From an uncultured Prevotella sp. (GTDB lineage: Bacteria; Bacteroidota; Bacteroidia; Bacteroidales; Bacteroidaceae), in assembly GCA_934229335.1 (NCBI GenBank), contig CAKQDQ010000092.1:1-9869 (forward strand): DNA of 9,869 bases, in the 5' to 3' direction. Position numbers and translations under genes: made by a program. How positions within the stretch are numbered: the first letter of the stretch is position 1; each line of letters opens with the position of its first letter. The notes below the pieces were generated by a model. That model had not been told where the DNA came from. It worked only from the letters and a program-made list of their open reading frames with translations, and made no database searches. Shown here in pieces: positions 1 to 7,010 of the stretch.

Positions 1-70
1 CGGCTCAGCTCGCGGACGTTACAACAACGTGCAGTGGCTTGATGATGAAGATGACGAGGCGTGGAACTAA
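1..70 (+). CDS. C-terminal end of an unidentified protein (5' truncated by window edge)
   Basis: An open frame with codons beginning at base 2 runs to a TAA at 68-70. It gives 22 residues ending in RYNNVQWLDDEDDEAWN. A short Arg/Gly-containing stretch is followed by a strongly acidic tail. The reading is supported by the strong intrinsic terminator only 35 bases after the stop. Basic-then-acidic tails occur in many nucleic-acid-binding proteins, but too little is present to name a family, and I do not recognise this one. It is co-oriented with secDF but separated from it by two terminators and an independent small gene, so it is not in the same operon. Confidence 0.6.
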   Translation, partial: GSARGRYNNVQWLDDEDDEAWN

Positions 71-104
71 CCTGTTCCAATGCTTTACGTAGGTTAATAT
101 AGGT

Positions 105-148
105 GCAGTGCTCTCTTGGTGACATACCGAGGGGGCGCTGCTTTTTTT
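105..148 (+). terminator. Rho-independent terminator of the upstream gene
   Basis: Bases 105-120 and 126-141 pair over 16 positions, counting four G-U wobbles, around a 5-base loop (121-125). Seven Ts follow directly (142-148). It lies 35 bases after the stop at 70, as expected for the end of that transcript. The repeat array begins immediately after the T-tract. Confidence 0.9.
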
Positions 149-299
149 ATTAAGAATTATGATTAGCCGTGGTTAAATTAAGAATTATGATTACTCGTGG
201 TTAAATTAAGAATTATGCTTACAGGATTAAATTAAGAATTAAGAATTATGCTTACAGGGTTAAATTAAGAATTATGCTTACAGGGTTAAATTAAGAATT
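149..299. repeat. AT-rich tandem repeat array, period 28 then 26 bp
   Basis: Units begin with ATTAAGAATTATG at 149, 177, 205, 238 and 264, with a partial unit at 290 and a 7-bp slipped fragment at 231. The first two units are 28 bp with inner text GATTAGCCGTGG or GATTACTCGTGG. The later units are 26 bp with inner text CTTACAGG(G/A). Two sub-types and a slipped unit suggest local expansion by slippage. There is no open frame through it and no CRISPR-like unique spacers. The array sits between the terminator T-tract and the next gene's control region. Confidence 0.9.
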
Positions 300-412
300 G
301 CAGAAGATAGTAGCTATATCTGTACGGTTGCAAGCAACAGCCCTAATCATCAAGAAATGATATTAAAAGTAGTAGGTCGATATATTTTGTTTGTAAACTA
401 TGTCTTGCCATC

Positions 413-470
413 AGTAATCATAACTTTTAATTCTTAATTTAACCACGAGTAATCATAATTTTTAATTTAA
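413..470. repeat. Inverted copies of the 28-bp repeat
   Basis: Bases 429-466 are the reverse complement of 177-214 with one mismatch in 38. A more degenerate copy precedes it at 413-438 (AGTAATCATAA followed by TTTTAATTC). Together with the array at 149-299 this forms a large inverted-repeat structure around a roughly 110-bp unique core (301-412). I see no gene in that core, only a small GTTGC/GCAAC hairpin near 327-338. Confidence 0.85.
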
Positions 471-581
471 TATGTCGTTGTTTAATTGCAATTCAGATAT
501 AGCAAAATGTTGGCGAAATAGTGTTTTCCTTTGACCGATGTCAATTAAACGATACCAATTGAAAGAAACATCGTAAAAATG

Positions 582-597
582 TTGTGTGCGCACACAA
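582..597. promoter_or_regulatory. Perfect 16-bp palindrome, probable operator
   Basis: TTGTGTGCGCACACAA reads the same on both strands. It covers the -33 TTG and extends into the spacer. A dimeric regulator bound here would compete with RNA polymerase, so repression is the natural guess. The sequence is GC-rich within an AT-rich region. No regulator gene lies next to it in this window, and the binding protein is unknown. Confidence 0.55.
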
Positions 598-612
598 TTC
601 TTATTACCTTTG
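582..612 (+). promoter_or_regulatory. Bacteroidetes-type promoter of the small-protein unit
   Basis: A -33 TTG (582-584) and a perfect -7 TACCTTTG (605-612; consensus TAnnTTTG) are separated by 20 bases, the spacing expected for the primary sigma factor of this phylum. The predicted transcript start is near 619. This leaves a leader of about 130 nt before the ATG at 748. Confidence 0.75.
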
Positions 613-747
613 CATCAGAAAAAGGGAGGAAGACCAAAAGAGAAGGTATTAATCCCAGAAAAGTATAAAGGATAACAAGTTAAACAATGGGACCGTAAGG
701 CAGTGATGCTGAGTGGTTTCAATTAAAAATTGAGAAAGGAAAAAGTT

Positions 748-849
748 ATGATGTTAACAAATTTCGCAACAGTGCTTATGATCGGTATGGTAGTTATCTC
801 TGCTATCTGCGGTGTATCATCACTCAGAAACGGACACAACGCCCGCTAA
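748..849 (+). CDS. 33-residue single-pass membrane protein, function unknown
   Basis: The frame ATGATG...TAA gives 33 residues. After MMLTNF comes a hydrophobic span of about 18 residues (roughly 7-24, ATVLMIGMVVISAICGV). A short polar, basic tail ending SLRNGHNAR follows. This is the layout of a small inner-membrane protein with a cytoplasmic positive tail. A GAAAGGA-type purine run (about 734-740) lies 8-13 bases before the first ATG. The ATG at 751 is an equally possible start. It is flanked by its own promoter and its own terminator, which strongly supports a real expressed unit. Two tiny upstream frames occur in its leader: 687-698 encodes MGP and 706-726 encodes MLSGFN. No family is recognised. 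The alternative is that the transcript acts mainly as an RNA. Confidence 0.65.
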   Translation: MMLTNFATVLMIGMVVISAICGVSSLRNGHNAR

Positions 850-863
850 CCGAGGCACGAAGT

Positions 864-889
864 GCTAAGGTTCATGAATGAACGTTAGC
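864..889 (+). other. Stem-loop just after the small-protein gene
   Basis: Bases 864-875 pair with 878-889 with one G-G mismatch (GCTAAGGTTCAT against ATGAACGTTAGC). A smaller GCAC-GAA-GTGC hairpin at 855-865 overlaps it by two bases. No T-tract follows, so this is not itself a terminator. It may protect the 3' end of the message or be a regulatory site. Confidence 0.5.
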
Positions 890-922
890 CTTAAAAAGTA
901 AACAAACCCACTTAAAATAACG

Positions 923-962
923 ATGCCCTGCCGTCAGTAGATGATGGCAGGGCATTTTTTTT
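923..962 (+). terminator. Rho-independent terminator of the small-protein unit
   Basis: ATGCCCTGCCGTC (923-935) pairs with GATGGCAGGGCAT (943-955) through 13 positions, one of them a G-U wobble. The T-run at 955-962 completes a strong intrinsic terminator. It closes the transcript starting near 619, giving an RNA of about 340 nt. Confidence 0.9.
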
Positions 963-1117
963 AGTAGTGCGAATAGAGGTAGTGTGTTTATTGTTACATC
1001 CTCATTTACAGTCAGCAAACTATTCTCCAATAGAGGTATGTCGTAAAAAATGGTTATATATTAAAGAGTAGCCTTGATATGTTTTTTATGTATTTTCTCA
1101 TTTTATTCACTGTAATA

Positions 1118-1149
1118 TTTCGTCATCTCACAGATTTTTATTAACTTTG
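1118..1149 (+). promoter_or_regulatory. Probable secDF promoter
   Basis: A perfect -7 element TAACTTTG lies at 1142-1149. Twenty bases upstream is an imperfect -33 element, TTTC at 1118-1121. The predicted start is near 1156, so the secDF message would carry a leader of about 360 nt. I found no other good promoter match before 1517. The region 963-1117 holds nothing else I recognise. Confidence 0.6.
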
Positions 1150-1155
1150 CACACA

Positions 1156-1516
1156 TTCTCTATATATGTATGCCATAATTGTGCCCGTACGGACACACCC
1201 CTAAAGTACAGACCAACTATAAACCTACTAATGGAGAGTGTGCTAAACAGCTGCGGTATGCTATGCCATAGCTAACTAAAAGTGTGGTATTATGAATTGC
1301 CACCGTAAGTTGAAACTTCTGTAATATGATAACGTTTTGTTATCTCTCGGTCTCTTTTCAGTTCAAAGCGTAAGCTCGTTCAGTTGTTATGCGTGTCATA
1401 ACTTCTTCGCTCATTTACACTTTGATCTTGAAGAAAGTTTAGAAATATAGCAAAGCAAATTTATAGAAGCACACTAAAGTAAGAAAAATAAAAAAATAAT
1501 AACAACTTAAACCAAA
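1156..1516 (+). promoter_or_regulatory. Long structured 5' leader of secDF
   Basis: There is no terminator between the promoter and the secDF ATG, so this stretch is probably transcribed as leader. Several stem-loops are visible: an imperfect palindrome TGTG...CCGTACGG...CACA at 1180-1197; GCTA/TAGC at 1260-1272; a perfect GATAAC/GTTATC hairpin at 1328-1344; and a long imperfect hairpin from about 1357 to 1432. In the last, 1364-1373 pairs with 1415-1424 (9 of 10), and the apex is GTTATG/CATAAC at 1386-1391 and 1397-1402. Two very short frames are present: 1231-1275 (MESVLNSCGMLCHS) and 1292-1324 (MNCHRKLKLL), the latter ending 3 bases before the perfect hairpin. The final ~75 bases are A-rich and unstructured, typical of a Bacteroidetes ribosome entry region. 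The sequence matches no riboswitch I know. Confidence 0.5.
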
Positions 1517-4500
1517 ATGCAAAACAAAGGAATTGTAATTGTAACCGCCATTCTCTTGACGCTTGCAAGCATCTTCTATTTGTCATTCTCAGTAGCGACG
1601 AGCTATTATGACGCTCAGGCTGCCAAGATTAGCGATCCAATCGCCGCGCAGGACTATAAGGACTCCGTGAAGTATCTCGGTGTATACTCTTATCAGAACT
1701 GTCAGGAGACCCAGATAGGTCTTGGTCTTGACCTGAAAGGTGGTATGAACGTCATACTCGAAATCTCTGTCCCTGACGTTGTAGAGGTACTTGCCGACCA
1801 CAAGACTGACGCAGCCTTCGTAAAGTCAATGAAGGAAGCAAAGAAGGCGGAAGAGACAAGTCAGACCGACTTTATCTCGCTTTTCATCAACGCTTATCAG
1901 AAGAACGCGCCAGGACATCGTCTTGCAGAAGTGTTCGCTACCCAGCAGCTCAAGGGTAAGGTAACCACTCAGAGCAGCGACAAGGAGGTAGAGAAGGCAC
2001 TGCGTGAGGAGGTACAGGCAGCTATTGATAACTCTTACAATGTTGTAAGAAACCGTATCGACAAGTTTGGTGTGGTTCAGCCTAACATTCAGAAGCTCGA
2101 GGGTCAGGAAGGACGCTTGATGGTAGAGATGCCAGGTGTACGTGAACCAGAGCGTGTACGTAAGCTCCTTCAGGGTTCAGCAAACCTTGAGTTCTGGGAG
2201 ACCTTCAACGCTTCAGAGGTAGTACCTTACCTCATACAGCTTGACGCTCAGCTCGCTAACGCTGCTTCTGGCGCAAAGGCAGACACCGCGAAGGTGGCAG
2301 CCGACGCTAACAAGGACGTTGCAGCAGCAGAGGCAGACACCGTAAAGAAAGAAGCCGCACCAAAGTTTGAGCTGAAGAAGGCTGACAATAAGAACGCTGA
2401 CGCTGAGAAGGCTGCCAAGAACAGTGAGGCAGAGATAGCAAAGATAAAGAAGCAGCACCCACTGCTCGCTATATTGCAGACATCACAGGGTCAGGCTCTC
2501 TCAACAGTAGGTTATGCCAACGTGCGTGATACCGCAGAGGTCAACAAACTCATACACAGTGCCGAAGCCAAGAAGGTAATCCCTTCTGACGTAAAGCTCC
2601 TTTGGAGTGCTAAGGCAGTAGAGGGTATGAAGAATATCTTTGAGCTTCATGCGCTGAAGGTAACCTCTTCAAACGGTCGTGCACCATTGGAGGGAGACGT
2701 AGTGGTAACAGCCAAGGACGAGTTTGATAACTACGGTCGTCCATGCGTATCAATGTCAATGAACAACAAGGGCGCGCGTCTTTGGGCACAGCTTACCAAG
2801 CAGAACGTAGGCAAAGCCATAGCCATTGTCCTTGACGACGCAGTATATTCAGCCCCTCGTGTGAACGGTGAAATCACTGGAGGCAACTCTCAGATTTCTG
2901 GTAACTTCACCATTGCCGACACCAAAGACCTCGCTAACACCCTTGTATCAGGACGTATGCCAGCTCCAGCACGCATCGTACAGGAAGAGGTAGTAGGTCC
3001 TACACTGGGTGCACAGTCAATACAGCAGGGTATCATCTCATTCGGTATCGCCTTCGTACTCCTTATGATATATATGGTAATGATGTACGACCTCATTCCG
3101 GGTATGATGGCTAACCTCGCCCTGTTGGTTAACATGTTCTTCACACTTGGTATCCTTACCTCTTTCCAGGCAGCCCTTACGATGTCAGGTATCGCAGGTA
3201 TGGTGCTCTCACTCGGTACGGCGGTGGATGCCAACGTGCTTATCTACGAGCGTATCAAGGAGGAACAGCGTAGCGGACTGGGCATTAAGCAGGCACTTGC
3301 GGCAGGTTACAGCAATGCCTTCTCTGCCATCTTCGACTCAAACTTGACCTCAATCATAACAGGTATCATACTCTACGTATTCGGTACAGGACCTATCCGT
3401 GGCTTCGCGACGACCCTGATCATAGGTATCGTATGCTCATTCTTCACAGCGGTATTCCTCACACGTATCGTTTACGAGAACCGTCTGAACAAGGACAAGT
3501 GGATGAACCAGAACTTCACCACGCGCTTCTCGCGCAACCTTCTCAGAAACACTGACTTCAAGTTCATGTCAATGTATAAGAAGACGTTCAGCATTATCGT
3601 AGTGCTCGTGATAGTATTCATCGCCAGCTTCGTAGTTCGCGGTCTGTCAAAGAGCATCGACTTCACAGGTGGTCGTAACTACGTAGTAGCCTTCGAGAAG
3701 CCAGTACAGCCAGAGGAAGTACGTACAGTACTTGCAAAGGCATTCCCAGAGGGTACCACATCTACAGCCATTGCGCTTGGTACCGACAACAAGACCATAC
3801 GTATCTCTACCAACTACAAGATAGAGAGCAACGACCCTAACGTAGACGACGAGGCAGAGACCCTGCTTTACAATGCTCTGAAGAAGGACGGTCTTGTAAA
3901 TCAGAAGGACGTACAGGCATTTAAGAACCCAGACATCCGCACAGGAGGCTCTATCATCTCATCAACAAAGGTAGGTCCATCAGTGGCTAAGGACATCACG
4001 TACGGTGCTATCTACAGTGTGCTCATAGCCCTTGTAGCCATCTTCCTCTACATCATGGTGCGTTTCCGCAACGTAGCCTTCTCAGTAGGTTCAACCGTTG
4101 CGTTGGCAGTTGATACACTCATCGTGCTCGGTATCTACTCACTCTGCTGGGGTTGGCTGCCAATGTCTCTTGAGATAGACCAGACCTTCATCGGTGCTAT
4201 CCTTACCGTTATAGGTTACTCTATCAACGATAAGGTGGTAGTATTCGACCGTATCCGTGAGAACCTCAAACTGCATCCAAAGCGTGATTTGCAGACAAAC
4301 TTCAACAATTCTATCAACCAGACGTTGACACGTACCATCAACACGTCGTTCTCAACACTCATCGTGCTCCTGATGATATTCATCTTCGGTGGTGATAGCA
4401 TTCGTTCATTCTCATTCGCAATGATTCTCGGTGTAGTATTCGGCACACTGTCGTCTATCTTCGTGGCAGCTCCTGTAGCATACCTCACACTTGGTAGAAA

Positions 4501-4537
4501 CATAGAGAACCGCCTTGAGAAAATAGAAGAAAAGTAA
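1517..4537 (+). CDS. secDF: Fused protein translocase subunit SecDF
   Basis: SecDF uses the proton-motive force to help pull preproteins out of the SecYEG channel on the outer face of the inner membrane. The SecD half has an N-terminal membrane helix (about 7-27), then the LGLDLKGG motif (69-76) and the large periplasmic P1 region. A helix bundle starts near 505 and contains GTAVDANVLIYERI (567-580), with the functionally important Asp571. The SecF half starts with a helix near 690-708, has IDFTGG at 714-719, and a second bundle from about 826 with GYSINDKVVVFDRIREN (900-916). The 1006-residue length fits the fused form usual in Bacteroidetes. A low-complexity Ala/Lys/Asp/Glu stretch at about 245-314 interrupts the periplasmic part. 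The ATG at 1517 follows an A-rich stretch and begins directly before the first helix, which supports this start. The gene appears monocistronic, ended by the terminator at 4592. Confidence 0.97.
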   Translation: MQNKGIVIVTAILLTLASIFYLSFSVATSYYDAQAAKISDPIAAQDYKDSVKYLGVYSYQNCQETQIGLGLDLKGGMNVILEISVPDVVEVLADHKTDAAFVKSMKEAKKAEETSQTDFISLFINAYQKNAPGHRLAEVFATQQLKGKVTTQSSDKEVEKALREEVQAAIDNSYNVVRNRIDKFGVVQPNIQKLEGQEGRLMVEMPGVREPERVRKLLQGSANLEFWETFNASEVVPYLIQLDAQLANAASGAKADTAKVAADANKDVAAAEADTVKKEAAPKFELKKADNKNADAEKAAKNSEAEIAKIKKQHPLLAILQTSQGQALSTVGYANVRDTAEVNKLIHSAEAKKVIPSDVKLLWSAKAVEGMKNIFELHALKVTSSNGRAPLEGDVVVTAKDEFDNYGRPCVSMSMNNKGARLWAQLTKQNVGKAIAIVLDDAVYSAPRVNGEITGGNSQISGNFTIADTKDLANTLVSGRMPAPARIVQEEVVGPTLGAQSIQQGIISFGIAFVLLMIYMVMMYDLIPGMMANLALLVNMFFTLGILTSFQAALTMSGIAGMVLSLGTAVDANVLIYERIKEEQRSGLGIKQALAAGYSNAFSAIFDSNLTSIITGIILYVFGTGPIRGFATTLIIGIVCSFFTAVFLTRIVYENRLNKDKWMNQNFTTRFSRNLLRNTDFKFMSMYKKTFSIIVVLVIVFIASFVVRGLSKSIDFTGGRNYVVAFEKPVQPEEVRTVLAKAFPEGTTSTAIALGTDNKTIRISTNYKIESNDPNVDDEAETLLYNALKKDGLVNQKDVQAFKNPDIRTGGSIISSTKVGPSVAKDITYGAIYSVLIALVAIFLYIMVRFRNVAFSVGSTVALAVDTLIVLGIYSLCWGWLPMSLEIDQTFIGAILTVIGYSINDKVVVFDRIRENLKLHPKRDLQTNFNNSINQTLTRTINTSFSTLIVLLMIFIFGGDSIRSFSFAMILGVVFGTLSSIFVAAPVAYLTLGRNIENRLEKIEEK

Positions 4538-4551
4538 GTAATGTAGTAAAC

Positions 4552-4575
4552 TTGTCGACATAACAATGTCGTCAA
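4552..4575 (+). other. Stem-loop between the secDF stop and its terminator
   Basis: TTG-T-CGACAT (4552-4561) pairs with ATGTCG-T-CAA (4566-4575) around a 4-base loop, with one mismatch. No T-tract follows. It is probably a 3'-untranslated stem preceding the true terminator. Confidence 0.45.
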
Positions 4576-4591
4576 TACAAATAACGTAAAG

Positions 4592-4641
4592 CGTTTGTGG
4601 TAAAAAAGCCATTATAGGTTTTGCCACAAACGTTTTTTTTT
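4592..4641 (+). terminator. Rho-independent terminator of secDF
   Basis: CGTTTGTGG (4592-4600) pairs perfectly with CCACAAACG (4624-4632), with further A/T pairing inside the loop. Nine Ts follow (4633-4641). Its descending arm overlaps the next gene's -33 element. Confidence 0.92.
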
Positions 4642-4650
4642 GTAATTTTG
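4620..4650 (+). promoter_or_regulatory. Bacteroidetes promoter of the DUF2264 gene, overlapping the secDF terminator
   Basis: A perfect -33 TTTG (4620-4623) and a perfect -7 TAATTTTG (4643-4650) are separated by 19 bases. The predicted start is near 4657, about 45 bases before the ATG at 4701. The -33 lies at the base of the terminator's descending arm and the T-tract forms the spacer. Confidence 0.8.
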
Positions 4651-4700
4651 CAGTATTATTAATAAAACACACAAATCTACTTATCTAAACGTTATCAATA

Positions 4701-6725
4701 ATGAAAAGCATATTCAAAGTGCTATGCCTCACCGTTGCAGCTATATTGGCAGCGATATCATTGGCGCAAGCGCAGACGGCTACACCCAAACCGGTACGTT
4801 CCGTTCCGCAGACATTCACTATCCCTCACCCCAACTACAAGCAGAGTCCGCTGACGGGCATGGACCGTCAGGCATGGATAGACGCTGCCACGTATCTTCT
4901 CGACGGTGCGTTCACCTATATAAAAGATATAGACGACCCCATGTACTTCCCCAAGCAGCTCGAGAAGACCTATCCACGCGACGAGGGACAGGTGCCAACG
5001 GCAAAGTTAGAGGGACTGTGCCGCACGCTCTTCATTGCGGCACCGCTGCTGAAGGAGAACCCAGACCTGACGTTAGGAGGCATAAAGGTAGCCGACTACT
5101 ATCGCCACCAGTTGCTCAACCTCACCGACCCTAAGAGCCCGAGTTACATCAAGCACCGCACTGGCGGACCAAGTCAGATACTCGTAGAGTTTGGTGCCCT
5201 CGCCATATCACTCGGCACAGCGAAGAACATATTGTGGGACCCACTCACCAAAGAGCAGAAAGACGCTGTAGCATCAATGATGCTCAGTTACGGCAACGGC
5301 CCTACCATAGGCTCTAACTGGATGTTCTTCAACGTCTTCGTGATGAGCTTCTTCAAGGAGCAAGGCTATCAGGTAAACGACAAGCACTTAGACGACCTGC
5401 TGAAGAAGATACTCGCCCGTTACCGTGGAGAGGGATGGTACAACGACGATCCAGCCTATGACTACTACAGTATGTGGGCGTTTCAGATGTACGGACCTAT
5501 CTGGGCGCAGACCTATGGGCACTTCTACCCAGACTATGCCAAGCAGTTTATGAAGAACCAGAGGGACATGGCAGACAACTACCCCTATATGTTCAGTGCC
5601 GATGGTAAGATGAATATGTGGGGACGAAGCATCACCTACCGTTTCGGAGCCATCGTGCCACTCGCCCTCTTAGGCTATCAACACGACGCCAACATCAACT
5701 ACGGCTGGATGCGTCGCATAGCGTCTTCAACACTCCTGCAGTTCCTTCAGAACCCTAACTTCCTGCAAGACAACGTACCGTCGCTCGGTTTCTACGGACC
5801 ATTTGCCCCTGCCGTGCAGATATACAGCTGTCGTGGCAGTGTGTACTGGTGCGGAAAGGCGTTCCTCGCCCTGCTGTTGCCTAAGGACAACCCATTCTGG
5901 ACCGCCAAAGAGAACAACGGACCGTGGGAGAAGGAGCTGAAGAAAGGCAACGTATACAACAAGTTTCAGCCTGCCACCAACCTCCTTATCACCGACTATC
6001 CTAACGTGGGCGGAGCCGAGATGCGCTCATGGTGCCACGAAACGGTAGCCAAAGACTGGCAGAAGTTTCGTAGCTCAGAGAACTATAACAAGTTGGCTTA
6101 CCACACAGAGTTCCCATGGATGGCAGACGGAACCAACGGAGAGGTGTCCATGAACTACGCCACCCTCAACGCCAAGAAGCAGTGGGAGGTGCTGCGTCTG
6201 TACGACTTTAAGGACTTTAAGGACGGCATATACCGCCGCACAGCAGTGTTAGAGACCGATGCCAACGTGAAATACAGCCTTGCCGACATACCACTGCCTA
6301 ACGGAGTGCTACGCATAGACCGCGTCACGGTGCCATCGCCTACCACCATACGCCTTGGACACTACGCGCTGCCGCAGATAGGCACTACTGCCATAACAGA
6401 GAAGAAAATGGGCAAGGAGGGCAACGTCAGCGTGATATGCAATGGCAGCTACTCTCTCGCCATGGTACCCCTCGCTGGTTGGGACAAGACGATGGTGACA
6501 CGCACCACAGGGCTACACCCCGTAAGCGACGCTTGTGCGCTGATACAATGTGAGAAGTCGGTACAGAAGGAGAACGTGATGGTGACGCTGATGCTCTGGA
6601 AGAAAGGCAACAAGGACTTTACGAAGAAGGAACTAACAGCCGTGAAGAGCGTTAAGATAGCAGCAGACAACACATCTGTTACCGTGACGTTGGCTGACGG
6701 AAGCGTAAAGAGTGTGAGTTTCTGA
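4701..6725 (+). CDS. Secreted DUF2264-family protein, probable carbohydrate-active enzyme
   Basis: The N-terminus MKSIFKVLCLTVAAILAAIS followed by LAQAQ is a classical Sec signal peptide, with cleavage expected near residue 23-25 (AQA). The protein is thus periplasmic or exported. The body shows DUF2264 hallmarks: a G-S-N-W segment near 204-207 leading into an aromatic helix; GEGWYNDDPAYDYYSMWAF near 244-262; a GRSITYRFG segment near 308-316; and SCRGSVYWCGKAFLAL near 375-390. The repeated Trp/Tyr/Asp motifs suggest an (alpha/alpha)-barrel with a sugar-binding cleft, followed by a beta-rich C-terminal part (about 480-674). From memory, some members of this family are grouped with GH154 beta-glucuronidases. 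The catalytic residues cannot be fixed from sequence alone. No SusC/SusD or other glycan-utilisation genes lie nearby, which is unusual for such an enzyme. It has its own promoter directly behind secDF. Confidence 0.85.
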   Translation: MKSIFKVLCLTVAAILAAISLAQAQTATPKPVRSVPQTFTIPHPNYKQSPLTGMDRQAWIDAATYLLDGAFTYIKDIDDPMYFPKQLEKTYPRDEGQVPTAKLEGLCRTLFIAAPLLKENPDLTLGGIKVADYYRHQLLNLTDPKSPSYIKHRTGGPSQILVEFGALAISLGTAKNILWDPLTKEQKDAVASMMLSYGNGPTIGSNWMFFNVFVMSFFKEQGYQVNDKHLDDLLKKILARYRGEGWYNDDPAYDYYSMWAFQMYGPIWAQTYGHFYPDYAKQFMKNQRDMADNYPYMFSADGKMNMWGRSITYRFGAIVPLALLGYQHDANINYGWMRRIASSTLLQFLQNPNFLQDNVPSLGFYGPFAPAVQIYSCRGSVYWCGKAFLALLLPKDNPFWTAKENNGPWEKELKKGNVYNKFQPATNLLITDYPNVGGAEMRSWCHETVAKDWQKFRSSENYNKLAYHTEFPWMADGTNGEVSMNYATLNAKKQWEVLRLYDFKDFKDGIYRRTAVLETDANVKYSLADIPLPNGVLRIDRVTVPSPTTIRLGHYALPQIGTTAITEKKMGKEGNVSVICNGSYSLAMVPLAGWDKTMVTRTTGLHPVSDACALIQCEKSVQKENVMVTLMLWKKGNKDFTKKELTAVKSVKIAADNTSVTVTLADGSVKSVSF

Positions 6726-6750
6726 AATGAAGAATGAGAGCGAAGAGAAG

Positions 6751-6909
6751 TGAAGAATGTAAAATGTAGAATGAAGAATGAGAGTCGCCTTTGATGGACG
6801 TTAATTACCTTGTGCATAGTTGTTTCTACGCCAAAGGAAACCACAAATTAACAGAAGTCAACGACAAAGAAGTAACTCTCATTCTTCATTCTACATTTTA
6901 CATTCTTCA
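6751..6909. repeat. Perfect 35-bp inverted repeat, MITE-like or dispersed intergenic element
   Basis: Bases 6751-6785 are the exact reverse complement of 6875-6909. The 89-bp interior (6786-6874) contains no gene. The arms are built from GAAGAATG/GTAGAATG words. An extra direct copy of ATGAAGAATGAGAG (6727-6740) precedes the left arm. No clear target-site duplication is visible. It starts 25 bases after the DUF2264 stop, so a transcript would fold into a very stable hairpin that may protect or end the mRNA, although the right arm is followed only by TTTCTTATAT. Confidence 0.85.
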
Positions 6910-7010
6910 TTTCTTATATAATAGCAGTCTTTTCATGCAGCAATAACACCCATATCGTGACATGAAAAAGCAGCAATCGCGATGCGATAAGATAGCTATG
7001 CCAAGCCGAC

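Noticed and set aside
149..299. CRISPR-like array
   Set aside because: Units abut with no unique spacers of constant length, repeat text varies between sub-types, and no cas genes are present.
4412..4672. Minus-strand frames overlapping the secDF end and terminator
   Set aside because: They are antisense to conserved SecF codons and to the terminator. No promoter or family match supports them.
4724..5134. 136-codon plus-strand frame inside the DUF2264 gene
   Set aside because: It is an out-of-frame shadow of the conserved DUF2264 coding sequence.
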